From Agrocybe praecox (Eukaryota; Basidiomycota; Agaricomycetes; Agaricales; Agrocybaceae): DNA of 19,647 bases. Position numbers and translations under genes: made by a program. The first letter of the stretch is position 1; each line of letters starts with the position of its first letter. Under the pieces are notes generated by a model. The model was not told where the DNA came from. It did no database searches and saw only the letters and a program-made list of their open reading frames with translations. The stretch is taken from NCBI GenBank assembly GCA_964017145.1, contig CAXHKQ010000054.1:1-19647 (forward strand), given 5' to 3'. Positions 9,134-18,113 of this stretch are shown in pieces.

Positions 9134-10393
9134 AAAATCCAAATACATCACGCGATGTGGTTCGTAATTTATGATTATATCATTGAACGACATCATTGGA
9201 ATACTTCCAAATCACGCATACACCTACTAGGAATACCCAAGTGCGAAAGCACACTCAACTCTCAAGTCTCAAGTGCAGAACAGCGAGTGTCAACGCAACC
9301 ACCAGACACACACACACCGACCGCTGATCTCGTGTATCATTCCAATTTGCCATATTTATACACATGTGTGGCATGTGAGTGCGTGAATGTTTGTTTCTGT
9401 GTGTGCACACACACAAGGCATGCTCCAAATAACTGCGTTCGTGCTCATCGTCGTCGTCGTACAAATTGTATTGTGTGCGCCAGCGCCAGCCCCCCGTATA
9501 TGAGACTCAAGACTCAATACATGCCATATGGAAAAGCGACCCCACACACACACATTCGTAAGCACACACGCTGCACACGCACCGACATTCTGCTAATGCG
9601 CACGCACGCATGTTCTGTCTGATATCTTCATCTTCGCAATTACAGTCAAATTCACAAGCGCGCCGCGTTCTCGTACGTGCGCTTGCGGGAGCGTCGCCAA
9701 CGTGCGGGCACATATTTCTCATAAGGAAAATGTGGAAATTAAGTTCATCAGCAGCCACAAGCGCGCGCCACATTGCACCGTGCGAGCTGCTGCTTTCGGG
9801 TGGTAGGACAATGCTATAATTGCAATGTATGCAAATATACAAAGTCGTAGAGTGCGCGTATATTGTTGTGCGTTCTGCGAATTCCGGGACGGCGAAGCAA
9901 GAAGCAAGACAACGGTGCGGTGTGTTTGCGGTGTCCCTGCGAGAGTGGTTGCGGGAACTCAGCTCGTTCGAATTATTCACACTGATAAACCCCGGATTCT
10001 GATGGCAACACAAAAAACCGAACAGACAGTGTCTTTCGATAAAATTGAACACAGCAGTATGCGTCGTTGATCGTAAACACTCTTTTCCGACAGCGCGCGG
10101 CACTGGCTGCTGGCATATTCAAATATGCGTCCTGAGTGGCTGCGCTCGTGTGTGTGTGTTCTTCGGTGGCGCACAACATCGAGCGCGACATTCCTCCGGC
10201 ATATGTGTGAACATTGGTGTGCACGACAGACTACGACGACGACGTCGCTGCGAGATGCTTTACATTATATGCGTGCCCATAATACGACGCATGTATACAC
10301 ATAACATGTGTCGTTGTATCATATTATTGTGTACGTGCGCGCACCTCTTTCTGATACATTAATTTATATAATACGCGCAAGCGCTCGACGACC

Positions 10394-10425
10394 CCACACG
10401 CACACACGCACGCACACACACACAG
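10394..10425 (+). repeat. CA/CG-rich microsatellite
   Basis: CACACGCACACACGCACGCA type imperfect array followed by pure CA units. Confidence 0.85.
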
Positions 10426-11830
10426 ACAAGCACGCAGCGCCCGCCAGCGCCGAGACTGACGACGGCACGAATGCGCACTCCTCGCATGGCTCGCGTCGCG
10501 TGCGCGCGCCTCAGCGACACCCCGGAATGTCAAAAAGCCACAATAAATTCAAATACTTAATTAAACGAATCAACAGCATATTTCCGCGTGAACCTCTCGC
10601 TCTCTCTCCGGAGCGGCGAGCGCGTGCGCAAACATGTGTGCACGGCATTTTTCGGGGCGTATGCGACATGCGATGCGATTAGAGCAGCAGGGGTAGACAG
10701 ACGACGACGACGCGGCGAGGCAGCAAGACGCGCTATAATCGGAATATTTTTGCATATTAGATATGTTTGATATCTGCAATTCGAGCATATTTGTTGGTCG
10801 GTCGAGCGAGCGAAACAATGGAGGAGTTCCGAGGCGACGACTTCCTGACAATTCGCAAATTCCATTGTCCCTTGTCCTCCGCCGCCAAGAAAGCGCCCAG
10901 CACATCAAGTGCGCATGGATAATAACTCTTCAAAAGGTCTTGCCGCAGCATGCGCTGCGTGCGCGATTGCGGAATTCGTCTTGGCAAAATGTCGTAGCCA
11001 CACAGCCCACATTCAGCCAACCATCCGAACACCCCCCCGACCATCCTTAACACACACACTCCCGAAACCTTACTTCGGGCAATCTCCCGGTGAGTTGACG
11101 AACGGCGACGGCGACGACGGTGAAAGCTGTTGTGGTGTGCGCTCATTACGTTCTTAGGCACTGTTGGTGCTCCGCGTATATTCACTTCCCAGGTAGCAAG
11201 AGCAAGATGCTGGTTCGGAGGAAAATGAAAGATATTGAGCGTCTTTCGGTGTTCGTTACTTTGAAGTTTGCATTGTCATTTTACTCGGCGAGCACTCGAC
11301 GAAGACAAAGTACTTGGGGAATTCTGTTTATGCACTCGACCGGCTCGAGTTCTTGACGGCAACCGAAAAGGATGCAAAATGTTGTTTGTTTGTTGTTGGC
11401 TGTGGTGGTCCTTTGTCGTTCAAGATGGGTCGTTGTCGGATCAAAGAAAAGTGTAACTTGAACTTGTGGTAAACGTACGGTGCGTTGCACAAAGCGCAAG
11501 AAATCCTTTCAAGATGTGTGACATCGATGCGGTATTTGATTTAAGCAAGCGCAAAGTAGAACAAATTATAGAATTACTTATTATTTTATCTTCTCATTCG
11601 ATCGTCAGCGCTCTCATGTCATTGGGTAATAACACTTCATATCCGACTACAATGCAACACTGCACGAGTGAATTAAAATCGTAACAACTAGGTTCAATTC
11701 CGTGCTGCATGCGTGCTGCGCATACACAATATTCCGCGAATCGTTACAAATGGTCGTCCAAATTGCAGTATGCTGGCATAATTAGTACCAGAGAGTGCTT
11801 CGGCCAGTGAGTGAGGGCCATTATTATGGA

Positions 11831-11899
11831 ACACACACACACACACACACGGACGCACATGTTAGACGACCAGCCGTCGTCGTCGTCGTCGTCGTCGTC
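11831..11899 (+). repeat. (AC)n and (CGT)n microsatellite pair
   Basis: Ten AC units (11831-11850) and eight CGT units (11875-11899) separated by 24 bases. They abut the point where similarity of pogo-like copy 2 ends. Confidence 0.9.
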
Positions 11900-11912
11900 C
11901 TTACGATATTAT

Positions 11913-12648
11913 ACTACATGATTCATTAAGTCCCGGGAAAAATGATGAAAACACCAACTTGTTGATGAGATTTTTTCTGTAATGTTTCCTATACATTGTT
12001 TCATTCAAGGCACATATACAAAATCCTTTTTCTTGAGACACCATTTTGAATCTGGAAATTAATAATAGTCTCTGAGGACCGAATACGGATAAAAACGTAG
12101 ATAGGACCACAATTCATAGCCCAATTCATTGATTATGAAGGTTTTTCGATTTTGTCGACTGTGAGTTTTTGCAAAATCCTCTCCGCAAAATCTCTCGCAT
12201 TCCCAAAACCGATTGCATGATATGCTCAAACATTGTTTTCATATCTTCAGGGTATCAGGAATCTTCAGCTTCCTAACTTTTCTGTTTCCGAAATTTGTAA
12301 GTGGACTTATTGATGTTTTCGTTTTTCGTCATTAACTGACACATTGTGGCGTCGACTGCGCGCATCGTCTTCGGTGCCCAAATGGCAGGTACGCAATTTT
12401 AGAAAACAATTGCGATTTTTGTTTTCGGTTAGAGAAGAGTCTGGACCACACATAATAAATTATGTTTTGGCTCCAGACGCACTTTCCCATAAGAAAATTT
12501 CTCTTATCCAATTGCTCGAATATGACGAACAGCGTGTTTCAACAAACGGCCTATATACACTACAGTAAAACCTCCCTAAGCCGGATTCCTCGCTAAGCCG
12601 GAATTTATGTTCGGTCCCGTGCGATTCCGGATTAGGGAGGTTTCACTG
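11913..12648. mobile_element. pogo-like copy 2, truncated on the left
   Basis: The right end (CCGGATTAGGGAGGTTTCACTG, then TA) matches copy 1, as does the interior. Examples are CACATTGTGGCG..CGCATCGTC.TCGGTGCCCAAA against 1228-1270, and GTTTTGGCTCCA near 12462 against 1352. No left terminal repeat is found; similarity fades just after a CGT microsatellite at 11875-11899. Copies 2 and 1 differ at many positions, so the family is old here. No transposase frame survives. Confidence 0.7.
12563..12648. repeat. Right-end hairpin of the pogo-like family (86 bp, TA on both sides)
   Basis: CAGTAAAACCTCCCTAAGCC at 12563 faces GGATTAGGGAGGTTTCACTG ending at 12648, with TA before and after. A second CGCTAAGCCGG and TTCGGTCCCG lie between. 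It equals the right end of copy 1, where the inward repeat lacks its CAGT. Alone it would look like a complete miniature element, so a solo MITE inserted at the end of copy 2 is an alternative. Confidence 0.75.
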
Positions 12649-12650
12649 TA

Positions 12651-13863
12651 CTTGATGAAATCTCATGACAATTTTAACCAGAACACCGATTTTCCAGGAA
12701 CTTAATGAACCATGTAGTAAACGCGTGGCCAAACGGGGCACGCGATGGCGTTTTTACGCGCCGTCCGTGTTCGTTCTAATCGTCTTACGTCGTCGTTCGT
12801 TGTAAATATGTTGCGATCTCCATAAAGATACCATCCGCGCGGCCATAAAATATATGCCCTTTCACTGCATATGCATGCCCGGCGCACACGAAATGGACAA
12901 TTCAATTTACATGTTTGCGTGCTGCGTTCCTTCTACTGTGCGCTATCCTGTGACGCACGCGCATTAGGAAATATGTCGGCAAATGTACACAACATAAATT
13001 CTCAACTGATTGTTGCATTTTCCACTCCGCGCACCAACGTCGCACACAGACACGAATTTCACATTCGTCAACATCGGTGGGGTGGGCTCTTGAATATTGC
13101 GCGTGCATATGCGGCGCCTCCCGACCACCATTTGTTATCATCTGCACGTCCTGCGACGGCGACGCCGCGAGTCCGTGTGGCGTGCAAATTATTATTTACT
13201 TGTTGATGAAGGTGCTGCCAGAACACGCGTCCTCCACCTACCAGCACGTCCTCGCACACGCATGATAATTGCGCACATCTCTCGACGCGACGCGACACAC
13301 GACCATCGCGTCTCACTCGCTCGCTCTATGTGCACATAAATTATTGTATATATTAGTATGTACTCGAACGCGCACTCTCCTGAATTCATAATCATTTTGA
13401 TGAAGTACGCACGCACGCGAGAGCACGCGAGCGCGCACATAAACTCGCTCATCGCTGCAGTGCAATTGAATTAAATTAATGCGACCCACTAAAGCCGAAT
13501 GACATGCTTTGCGCCAGCCGGCGACACTAGCACGAACACCGGCCAAGTGGGCGGAGCCCCGGCCAAGTGCCAACGGAGGGGCGGTGCCCAAACCGGTTTC
13601 CGTACATACACGAACAATACACACACGCGACTGTCGAGCGATGCGCAACAGTCGCTCGCCATATTGTTCCGTCCCTCTCAGTCAGACGCACACGTGCAGG
13701 CGCGCATCGATTTTCTCAGCAGCCAACACGCGCGAGCACGCGCACGCACGCGAACCATGTGCCTGCACGCGCGCGCACACACACACACACAAGCGCGAGC
13801 AGTCGTCGACTGAGTGTGTGTGTGTGGAAACTAGTTGTGAGTTCGATTGAAAATAAACTCGTA
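12651..13863. other. CpG-rich region upstream of the inferred vg first exon
   Basis: It is non-coding, CpG- and CA-rich, with a sharp change from the AT-rich pogo-like copy before it. It is the likely promoter-proximal region of vg if the first exon is correct. No individual element stands out. Confidence 0.4.
13771..13828 (+). repeat. (GC)(AC)n then (GT)n microsatellites
   Basis: A GCGCGC-AC run (13771-13791) is followed by a GT run (about 13814-13826). The opposed CA and GT tracts can pair with each other. They lie just upstream of the inferred vg first exon. Confidence 0.85.
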
Positions 13864-13870
13864 TTCAGTT
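13864..13870 (+). promoter_or_regulatory. Initiator-like core promoter motif
   Basis: TTCAGTT matches the arthropod initiator TCAGT(T/Y), with A+1 at 13867. I see no TATA box about 30 bases upstream, and the +28 to +33 position matches the downstream promoter element only partly. The motif is short and could occur by chance; it is supported only by its position at the upstream edge of the inferred first exon. Confidence 0.25.
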
Positions 13871-14416
13871 GGCGTTTCGGTGTCGCTTCGAACAAATCGG
13901 CTCTGCGCTCGCTGTTGCTTTTGCGTCGGTCGTGAAGCGCGTGCGCGAGTGTATTCAATCGTCGTCGGGTCTCGCGGTCGTAGCGACACGTACTATACTG
14001 TTCGTGGTTGTGTGCCGTCGTTGTCGTCGTGTTGTTCTGTTTTGATTTAGCCGGATCGAGTGTGACGGTTTGCAGTCTGTGTCGCGCGATATTTGCGGTA
14101 TTTTCGGTTCGCGCGCGTGATCGTCGCGAAATTGCGATCGTCGTCGTCGTCGCGATAATTCGGCATTGATCGACAGTGGGCATTCGCGACAACGACACAA
14201 CTGTACTGTTGCGGACTGCGACGACGCCTTTGTTGTGTGGAGAGTGAGAAGTGAGGAATTTTCGCCATTCGGATACGACGAGTGCACGCGTTCCACAGTG
14301 AAGCGACCGTGTGGATCGATACACAAACACATAAATCACACACATTGTCAATTGGATATATCACAATCACAATCGCTGCTCTATATGGATACTCGTCAGA
14401 AACAGTCGCGCTGAAG
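13867..14416 (+). other. vg: Candidate non-coding first exon of vg (5' UTR)
   Basis: The segment runs from an initiator-like TTCAGTT to a good splice donor, CTGAAG|GTAATT, at 14416/14417. It is CpG-rich with several CGT runs and has only one ATG in 550 bases (at 14385). ATG loss of this kind is typical of a transcribed leader. Joined to the acceptor at 15804 it gives a leader of about 762 bases. The start site is inferred from a short motif and could be displaced; ATG-free sequence in fact extends upstream to 13760. Transcript evidence would settle it. Confidence 0.45.
14385..14414 (+). promoter_or_regulatory. Nine-codon upstream ORF in the vg leader
   Basis: ATG at 14385 opens a frame encoding MDTRQKQSR, followed by TGA at 14412-14414. 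It is the only ATG in the inferred spliced leader before the vestigial start. The stop lies two bases before the inferred exon end. If the leader is transcribed, ribosomes must pass, terminate at or reinitiate after this uORF before reaching vg, which would damp translation. Function is inferred. Confidence 0.4.
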
Positions 14417-15803
14417 GTAATTTCAAATATTCCAGACAAACAATAACGTTATGTTATGAACTGTGTCGCGGTATGTTGCGGTGGAGACACGGAATGTGAG
14501 ACGGAATGCTCGTAATTGGCATAACAATGCAAGGAAAATGTTTAGACAAAGTGGAACACATAGCTTGAATAACTGTGTGTTATCGTTGCAATGAACCAGT
14601 ATAGGATGATATTCACATCAACATATGAAACGACTTTCGCAATGGCGTAATATAATTTAAATTATCGTGCATAGTACGAATTTCAAACTTCGAGAAAACA
14701 GAGCTATTTGAATAGTAACAATTAATAAAATGAGCACAATGTTTCCCATCTGTACAACCCAAAGTGCATACAATTGTAATTCATGACGCTCTAGCTATAG
14801 AGTGCATACATTACATACAACGTCTATGTAACGCTTTTTATGTAGTTCACCATTGAATGCAAGTGCGCAAAATTCCCGGTAAATTGTTATGGTCTGATCC
14901 CGCGTACGATTGCGGCGACCGTTTGCGCGTGCGTGTGTTTGCCTGAATGTATGGGAAGGTTGCGTACAAATTATACACTCACCACATACTCGGTTAACAA
15001 TAATGATGATTTTAATTATCCACACGAACATGTAGTCGCATACAATTATGCTACTGCTATGTTTTATTCACAAGTGCGCACCTAAACCTCTTATAACAGG
15101 TCTTTTCGAGCACGGTTTTTCTAGAACACGTTCTGATAGTCCCTGATTACTGGTATAACACTGTCATTTGAATACGGTAATTTCAAGATAATAAACTCGA
15201 TGAATTGTGATTTGAATTACACTTAAAACAAATGATTTGGTTTTCTTGAGTATATTTTCTTTAGCATGGAACGTAACGCTTGTTTAATACTACCGAATCT
15301 CATTAATTTGAAACATGCTCTATTTTTCGGTTTAGAGGAGAATTAAATCGGGCATCAAAATCGTAATGATGCAGTAACAAAAATACAATTCTTATGTCTA
15401 CAAAAATATTGTTTAAGAGAAGTCTGGAATTGTAAAAAGTTATGTTCTATAAACCGTTGACGAAGCACAATAAGAAATAAACAATGAAATGAAATATAAT
15501 TGTGCATTCAATAAAATCGGATGGTTTTTGGTTTTCAGGGTCATTAGTAAAGGCTCCACCATTAGAGGAGGTTGAGACTTCAATCAAACGTTTTTTCGTA
15601 GATAATAGATGAGTGTTTTCTCAACAAAACTGCATTATTACGAATCTTGTACCAGTGTCAATTCTCCTATAAACCAAAAAATAAACATGTTTCAAATTTG
15701 TGAGCAAGACACAGTTTTCTCAGAAACGTATCTGTAGTGTTAGAGGAGGTTTATGTTTATCGGTATAATTGCTTACGTTTAATATGTTAACCGTTTTTTT
15801 TAG
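14417..15803 (+). other. vg: Intron in the vg leader
   Basis: It starts GTAATT after CTGAAG and ends in a T-run and TAG. A TGTTAAC about 17 bases before the acceptor is a plausible branch site. The interior is AT-rich compared with the flanking exons, lacks long open frames and has no transposon ends that I can see. It contains two tandem GGAATG motifs near its 5' end and three scattered copies of TTAGAGGAG (about 15333, 15563, 15739) of unknown meaning. Confidence 0.45.
14491..14510 (+). promoter_or_regulatory. Tandem TEAD/Scalloped-type motifs
   Basis: GGAATGTG (14491) is followed by GGAATGCT (14503), both in the same orientation and 12 bases apart. GGAATGT is the core MCAT site bound by TEAD factors, whose fly member Scalloped often uses paired sites. 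Vestigial autoregulation with Scalloped is established in Drosophila wing enhancers. That this pair is used is inference. Confidence 0.35.
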
Positions 15804-16015
15804 AACATAAGCATCGGATATACGCAATCACCGACACCAACAAACAGTGAACACATTTATACATCAGTGCTGTGCACCAAAGTGCCATTAACCCCAGCAT
15901 ACAAAACCTACACCGCAGTCACCAGTCGGAATATAACGGCAGACACCCACTTCGAGCACCTTCGACGCGCCCTGTGCCCCTGCCACAACTTCGCCGCCGG
16001 AGTGCGCGCGTCGCA
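15804..16015 (+). other. vg: vg 5' untranslated part of the coding exon
   Basis: This segment lies between a polypyrimidine-AG acceptor (run of T ending TAG at 15801-15803) and the vestigial start codon. It contains no ATG over 212 bases, as expected for a translated leader. It is C-rich in its second half. The acceptor is inferred. A TCAGTG initiator-like match near 15865 means a second start site inside this exon, with no upstream splice, is also possible. Confidence 0.55.
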
Positions 16016-16114
16016 ATGGCAGTGTCCTGCCCGCCAGAAGTCATGTACGGTGCCTACTATCCCTACCTGTACGGTCGTGCGGCGCCCGGCCGATCATTCT
16101 ACCAATACGAGCGG
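16016..16114 (+). CDS. vg: vestigial, first coding exon (partial CDS, N-terminal 33 residues)
   Basis: The exon encodes 33 residues ending in phase 0 at a consensus donor (CGG|GTAAGT). It begins MAVSCPPEVMYG, continues with a Tyr-rich YYPYLYGR block at residues 14-21 and closes with FYQYER. From memory this is the N-terminus of Drosophila Vestigial with one extra Pro and a few changes in the segment after YGR. Vestigial is a nuclear transcriptional co-activator that pairs with the TEAD DNA-binding protein Scalloped and specifies wing identity. Its Scalloped-binding (TDU) domain lies in later exons and is not in this window. The start is chosen because it is the first ATG in this exon, with A at -1 and G at +4. 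No alternative gene fits this N-terminus as far as I recall; no database search was possible. Confidence 0.85.
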
Positions 16115-16232
16115 GTAAGTTTCGCGGCATCGGCGCGCATCGACTTACAACATTATAAACGGTAGCGGCGGCATTCCGTCCGCGCTCCAAAACCAGAGAG
16201 GGTGCCGCCGCCGCCGCATTGGCGCTCCGCGG

Positions 16233-16245
16233 TGGTCATAGGTCA
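16233..16245 (+). promoter_or_regulatory. DR1-type nuclear receptor motif
   Basis: TGGTCA-T-AGGTCA is a direct repeat of the AGGTCA half-site with one-base spacing and one departure from consensus. DR1 elements are bound by HNF4, RXR/USP, COUP/SVP and related receptors. It lies about 120 bases into the intron that follows the first coding exon of vg. Confidence 0.35.
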
Positions 16246-16617
16246 CCGCCACGCCATTCGGACGCCGCGGGCACACGGGCACAAAATACATTCTGCGCGC
16301 GGTGTGTTTAATTGCCTGAATGGAAACAATTAACTCGGCATCGCAATTCAACACGGCCGATTGTGCTGCGCACTGCACGCACGCAACGATTGTACGCGGC
16401 ATCACGTTTCGTTTCTTGTGCACATGCGCACACGAACGCAAAGATTGGCCAGTGCTGTGTGCAGTGTGCAGCTGAATTCGGCGAGGCGACCGTCACCATG
16501 TCTCGCCGTGCCTTTCGCGGATACTTGTTTGATCGCCGGCGGCCACAAATTGCCCGCTCACGCGATCGCGTGGCAAATAAATCGCTATATATGTGCATTT
16601 TGTGACGCGTGAGCGCA

Positions 16618-16640
16618 TGTGTGTGTGTATGTGTGTATGT
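16618..16640 (+). repeat. TG/TATG-rich microsatellite
   Basis: Imperfect GT run with TATG interruptions, 36 bases before the MITE. Confidence 0.85.
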
Positions 16641-16675
16641 GCCGTACAAGAAGTACATACGCAGCACATAGTATA

Positions 16676-17295
16676 CAGGGTTGGGCCTCAAAATCCGGAT
16701 ATGTGATGTTTCGTTTTCAAACATGATTTACATTGCGAAAACAAACACATGTGGAATAATTTTCTTCAATGAATTGTTCGTTAGACCATCAACAACATAT
16801 TCACTTAAAACTGTCCCACTTGCTTCAATAAATGACTCTTTATTCAGTCTGATCGTCAGCTCGTCAGCTTGTCAGGGGTACCATTCGTCGAACACGTGCA
16901 AACACATGCAGCGTTTGGCAGCTGCAGTAGCTGATTTTGTCACCTATGCTCACCGCGAGCGCGGCTTCACGTGGCACGCGGAGTCGCAATTATCGTGTGT
17001 GACGTCTACTGTTAAAAGGCTAAACACTCACCAATAACTGATATAGGGCTCGAATACACCGAATTTCGTCGATAAAATATTACTCGCCGATTGTTGAAAA
17101 AAACTGTGAGCCCAGCGCGATCATTTTCGACATTGACATCTTTGTGAGGGTACCCTACATGTAGTTTCGGCGATAGGGCTGTATCGCCAACATATAAGGT
17201 ACAATTGCCAAGCTATTCGTAATTCGAATAGCAAACTTTCTAGAACTGCTGCAAATCATAATTAAATCGTGTCCGGATTCTGAGGCCCAACCCTG
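16676..17295. mobile_element. 620-bp TA-flanked MITE in the vg intron
   Basis: Inverted terminal repeats begin CAGGGTTGGGCCTCA and extend 24 bases (16676-16699 and 17272-17295) with one mismatch. TATA flanks both ends, so the target duplication is TA or TATA. This suggests a Tc1/mariner-type origin. An open plus-strand frame covers much of the left half (16681-17037), partly CpG-rich, with no domain I recognise. It interrupts otherwise CpG-rich intron sequence. The superfamily is uncertain. Confidence 0.75.
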
Positions 17296-17552
17296 TATAT
17301 ACTGTACACCACTCGAAAACAGCGCCGCGCTCAAATAATCACGCGCGAATAAACAAGTCTTTCGGCCGGCATATTATTGAGCAAAAGCAACGCAACGCTA
17401 CTGATGATGGTGGCGACGGCGGCGTATTAACTCAGCGAGCGTGTGTCTGTGTGTCGCACGGCCTTGTATAATTGGGCGTTAAGACAATCGGAATGCCTTT
17501 GTGTGCGCGCAACGGTGCCGACGCGCGCGGAGTCGCGCCGATGCCGCCATTG

Positions 17553-17579
17553 TACACACAAACACACACACACACACAC
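17553..17579 (+). repeat. (AC)n microsatellite
   Basis: AC array with one AA interruption, in the CpG-rich part of the vg intron. Confidence 0.9.
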
Positions 17580-18093
17580 TCGTGCGTATCGCTCTTTCGT
17601 TCGAACGAAACGCAACCAACACACAACATACAGATTATGCGAAAAAACCGCTCCGCCGCAGTGCCATCCCGACCCGAACGCATCTCTCTCTCATAATAGT
17701 ATACGTAAACACCACGCACGCAAGCACGCACGTTCGCACGCACACCGCACACGCACACACAGGACAATCTGTACGCAAAATCATGTGAACCAATGCGCGC
17801 CGAGCGGTCGCTTTTTCGCGATCCCGCGCTGCCGCGAGTGTGCGTGATTCGCATCGCGCGCTTGCGCTCGGGGGTCTTTACACGATCATCACCTTTGCGC
17901 ACAAAGCACCTTCTGGCGCGAGTCCCGCCGGCATGATAAGATGATGATGCAGTGGCTATTGTTTCACAAACCGCTCTTCGCCGGTTGGTGTTCGGCGTCG
18001 TTTGTTTTATAGTAATTTTCCGCGGCTGTGGATCGGGCTTTTACCTGCGTGCTCGCCGGCAGGTCGTCTCGACACGGACTCCCTCCGCTGCTG

Positions 18094-18113
18094 CGTGTGT
18101 ATGTGTGTGTATG
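18094..18113 (+). repeat. TG-rich microsatellite
   Basis: Two GT runs separated by TATG, in CpG-rich intron sequence. Confidence 0.85.

Larger units (their letters stand above)
8046..9290. other. AT-rich block without genes
   Basis: The first 1.1 kb has no open frame of note on either strand, unlike its CpG-rich neighbours. Imperfect CCCATAGC-type repeats occur near 9074-9102. No terminal repeats were found at its edges, so it may be an unclassified old insertion or ordinary AT-rich spacer. Confidence 0.5.
9291..11912. other. CpG/CA-rich non-coding region
   Basis: Rich in CA, CG and CGA/CGT short repeats. The longest open frame (minus, 9507-10103, 198 codons) is low-complexity with many Arg/Cys/Ala and no domain. 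No gene is supported. Confidence 0.5.
16115..16675 (+). other. vg: Start of the vg intron after the first coding exon
   Basis: The intron opens with the perfect donor GTAAGT. The segment is GC- and CpG-rich up to about 16620 (GCC/GCG runs around 16150-16280) and ends in a TG-rich microsatellite just before the MITE. Apart from the DR1 motif I see no coding or RNA feature. The intron continues past the end of the window. Confidence 0.7.

Noticed and set aside
9507..10103. 198-codon minus-strand open frame
   Set aside because: Low-complexity, Cys/Arg/Thr-rich composition over CA/CG repeats; no domain and no splice-site context.
13716..14351. 211-codon minus-strand open frame
   Set aside because: It is antisense to the inferred vg first exon and microsatellites; its length follows from the CGT/CA-rich composition. 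No domain is seen.
16681..17037. 118-codon plus-strand frame inside the MITE as a gene
   Set aside because: It begins at a non-ATG codon within the terminal repeat and shows no known domain; most likely MITE sequence.
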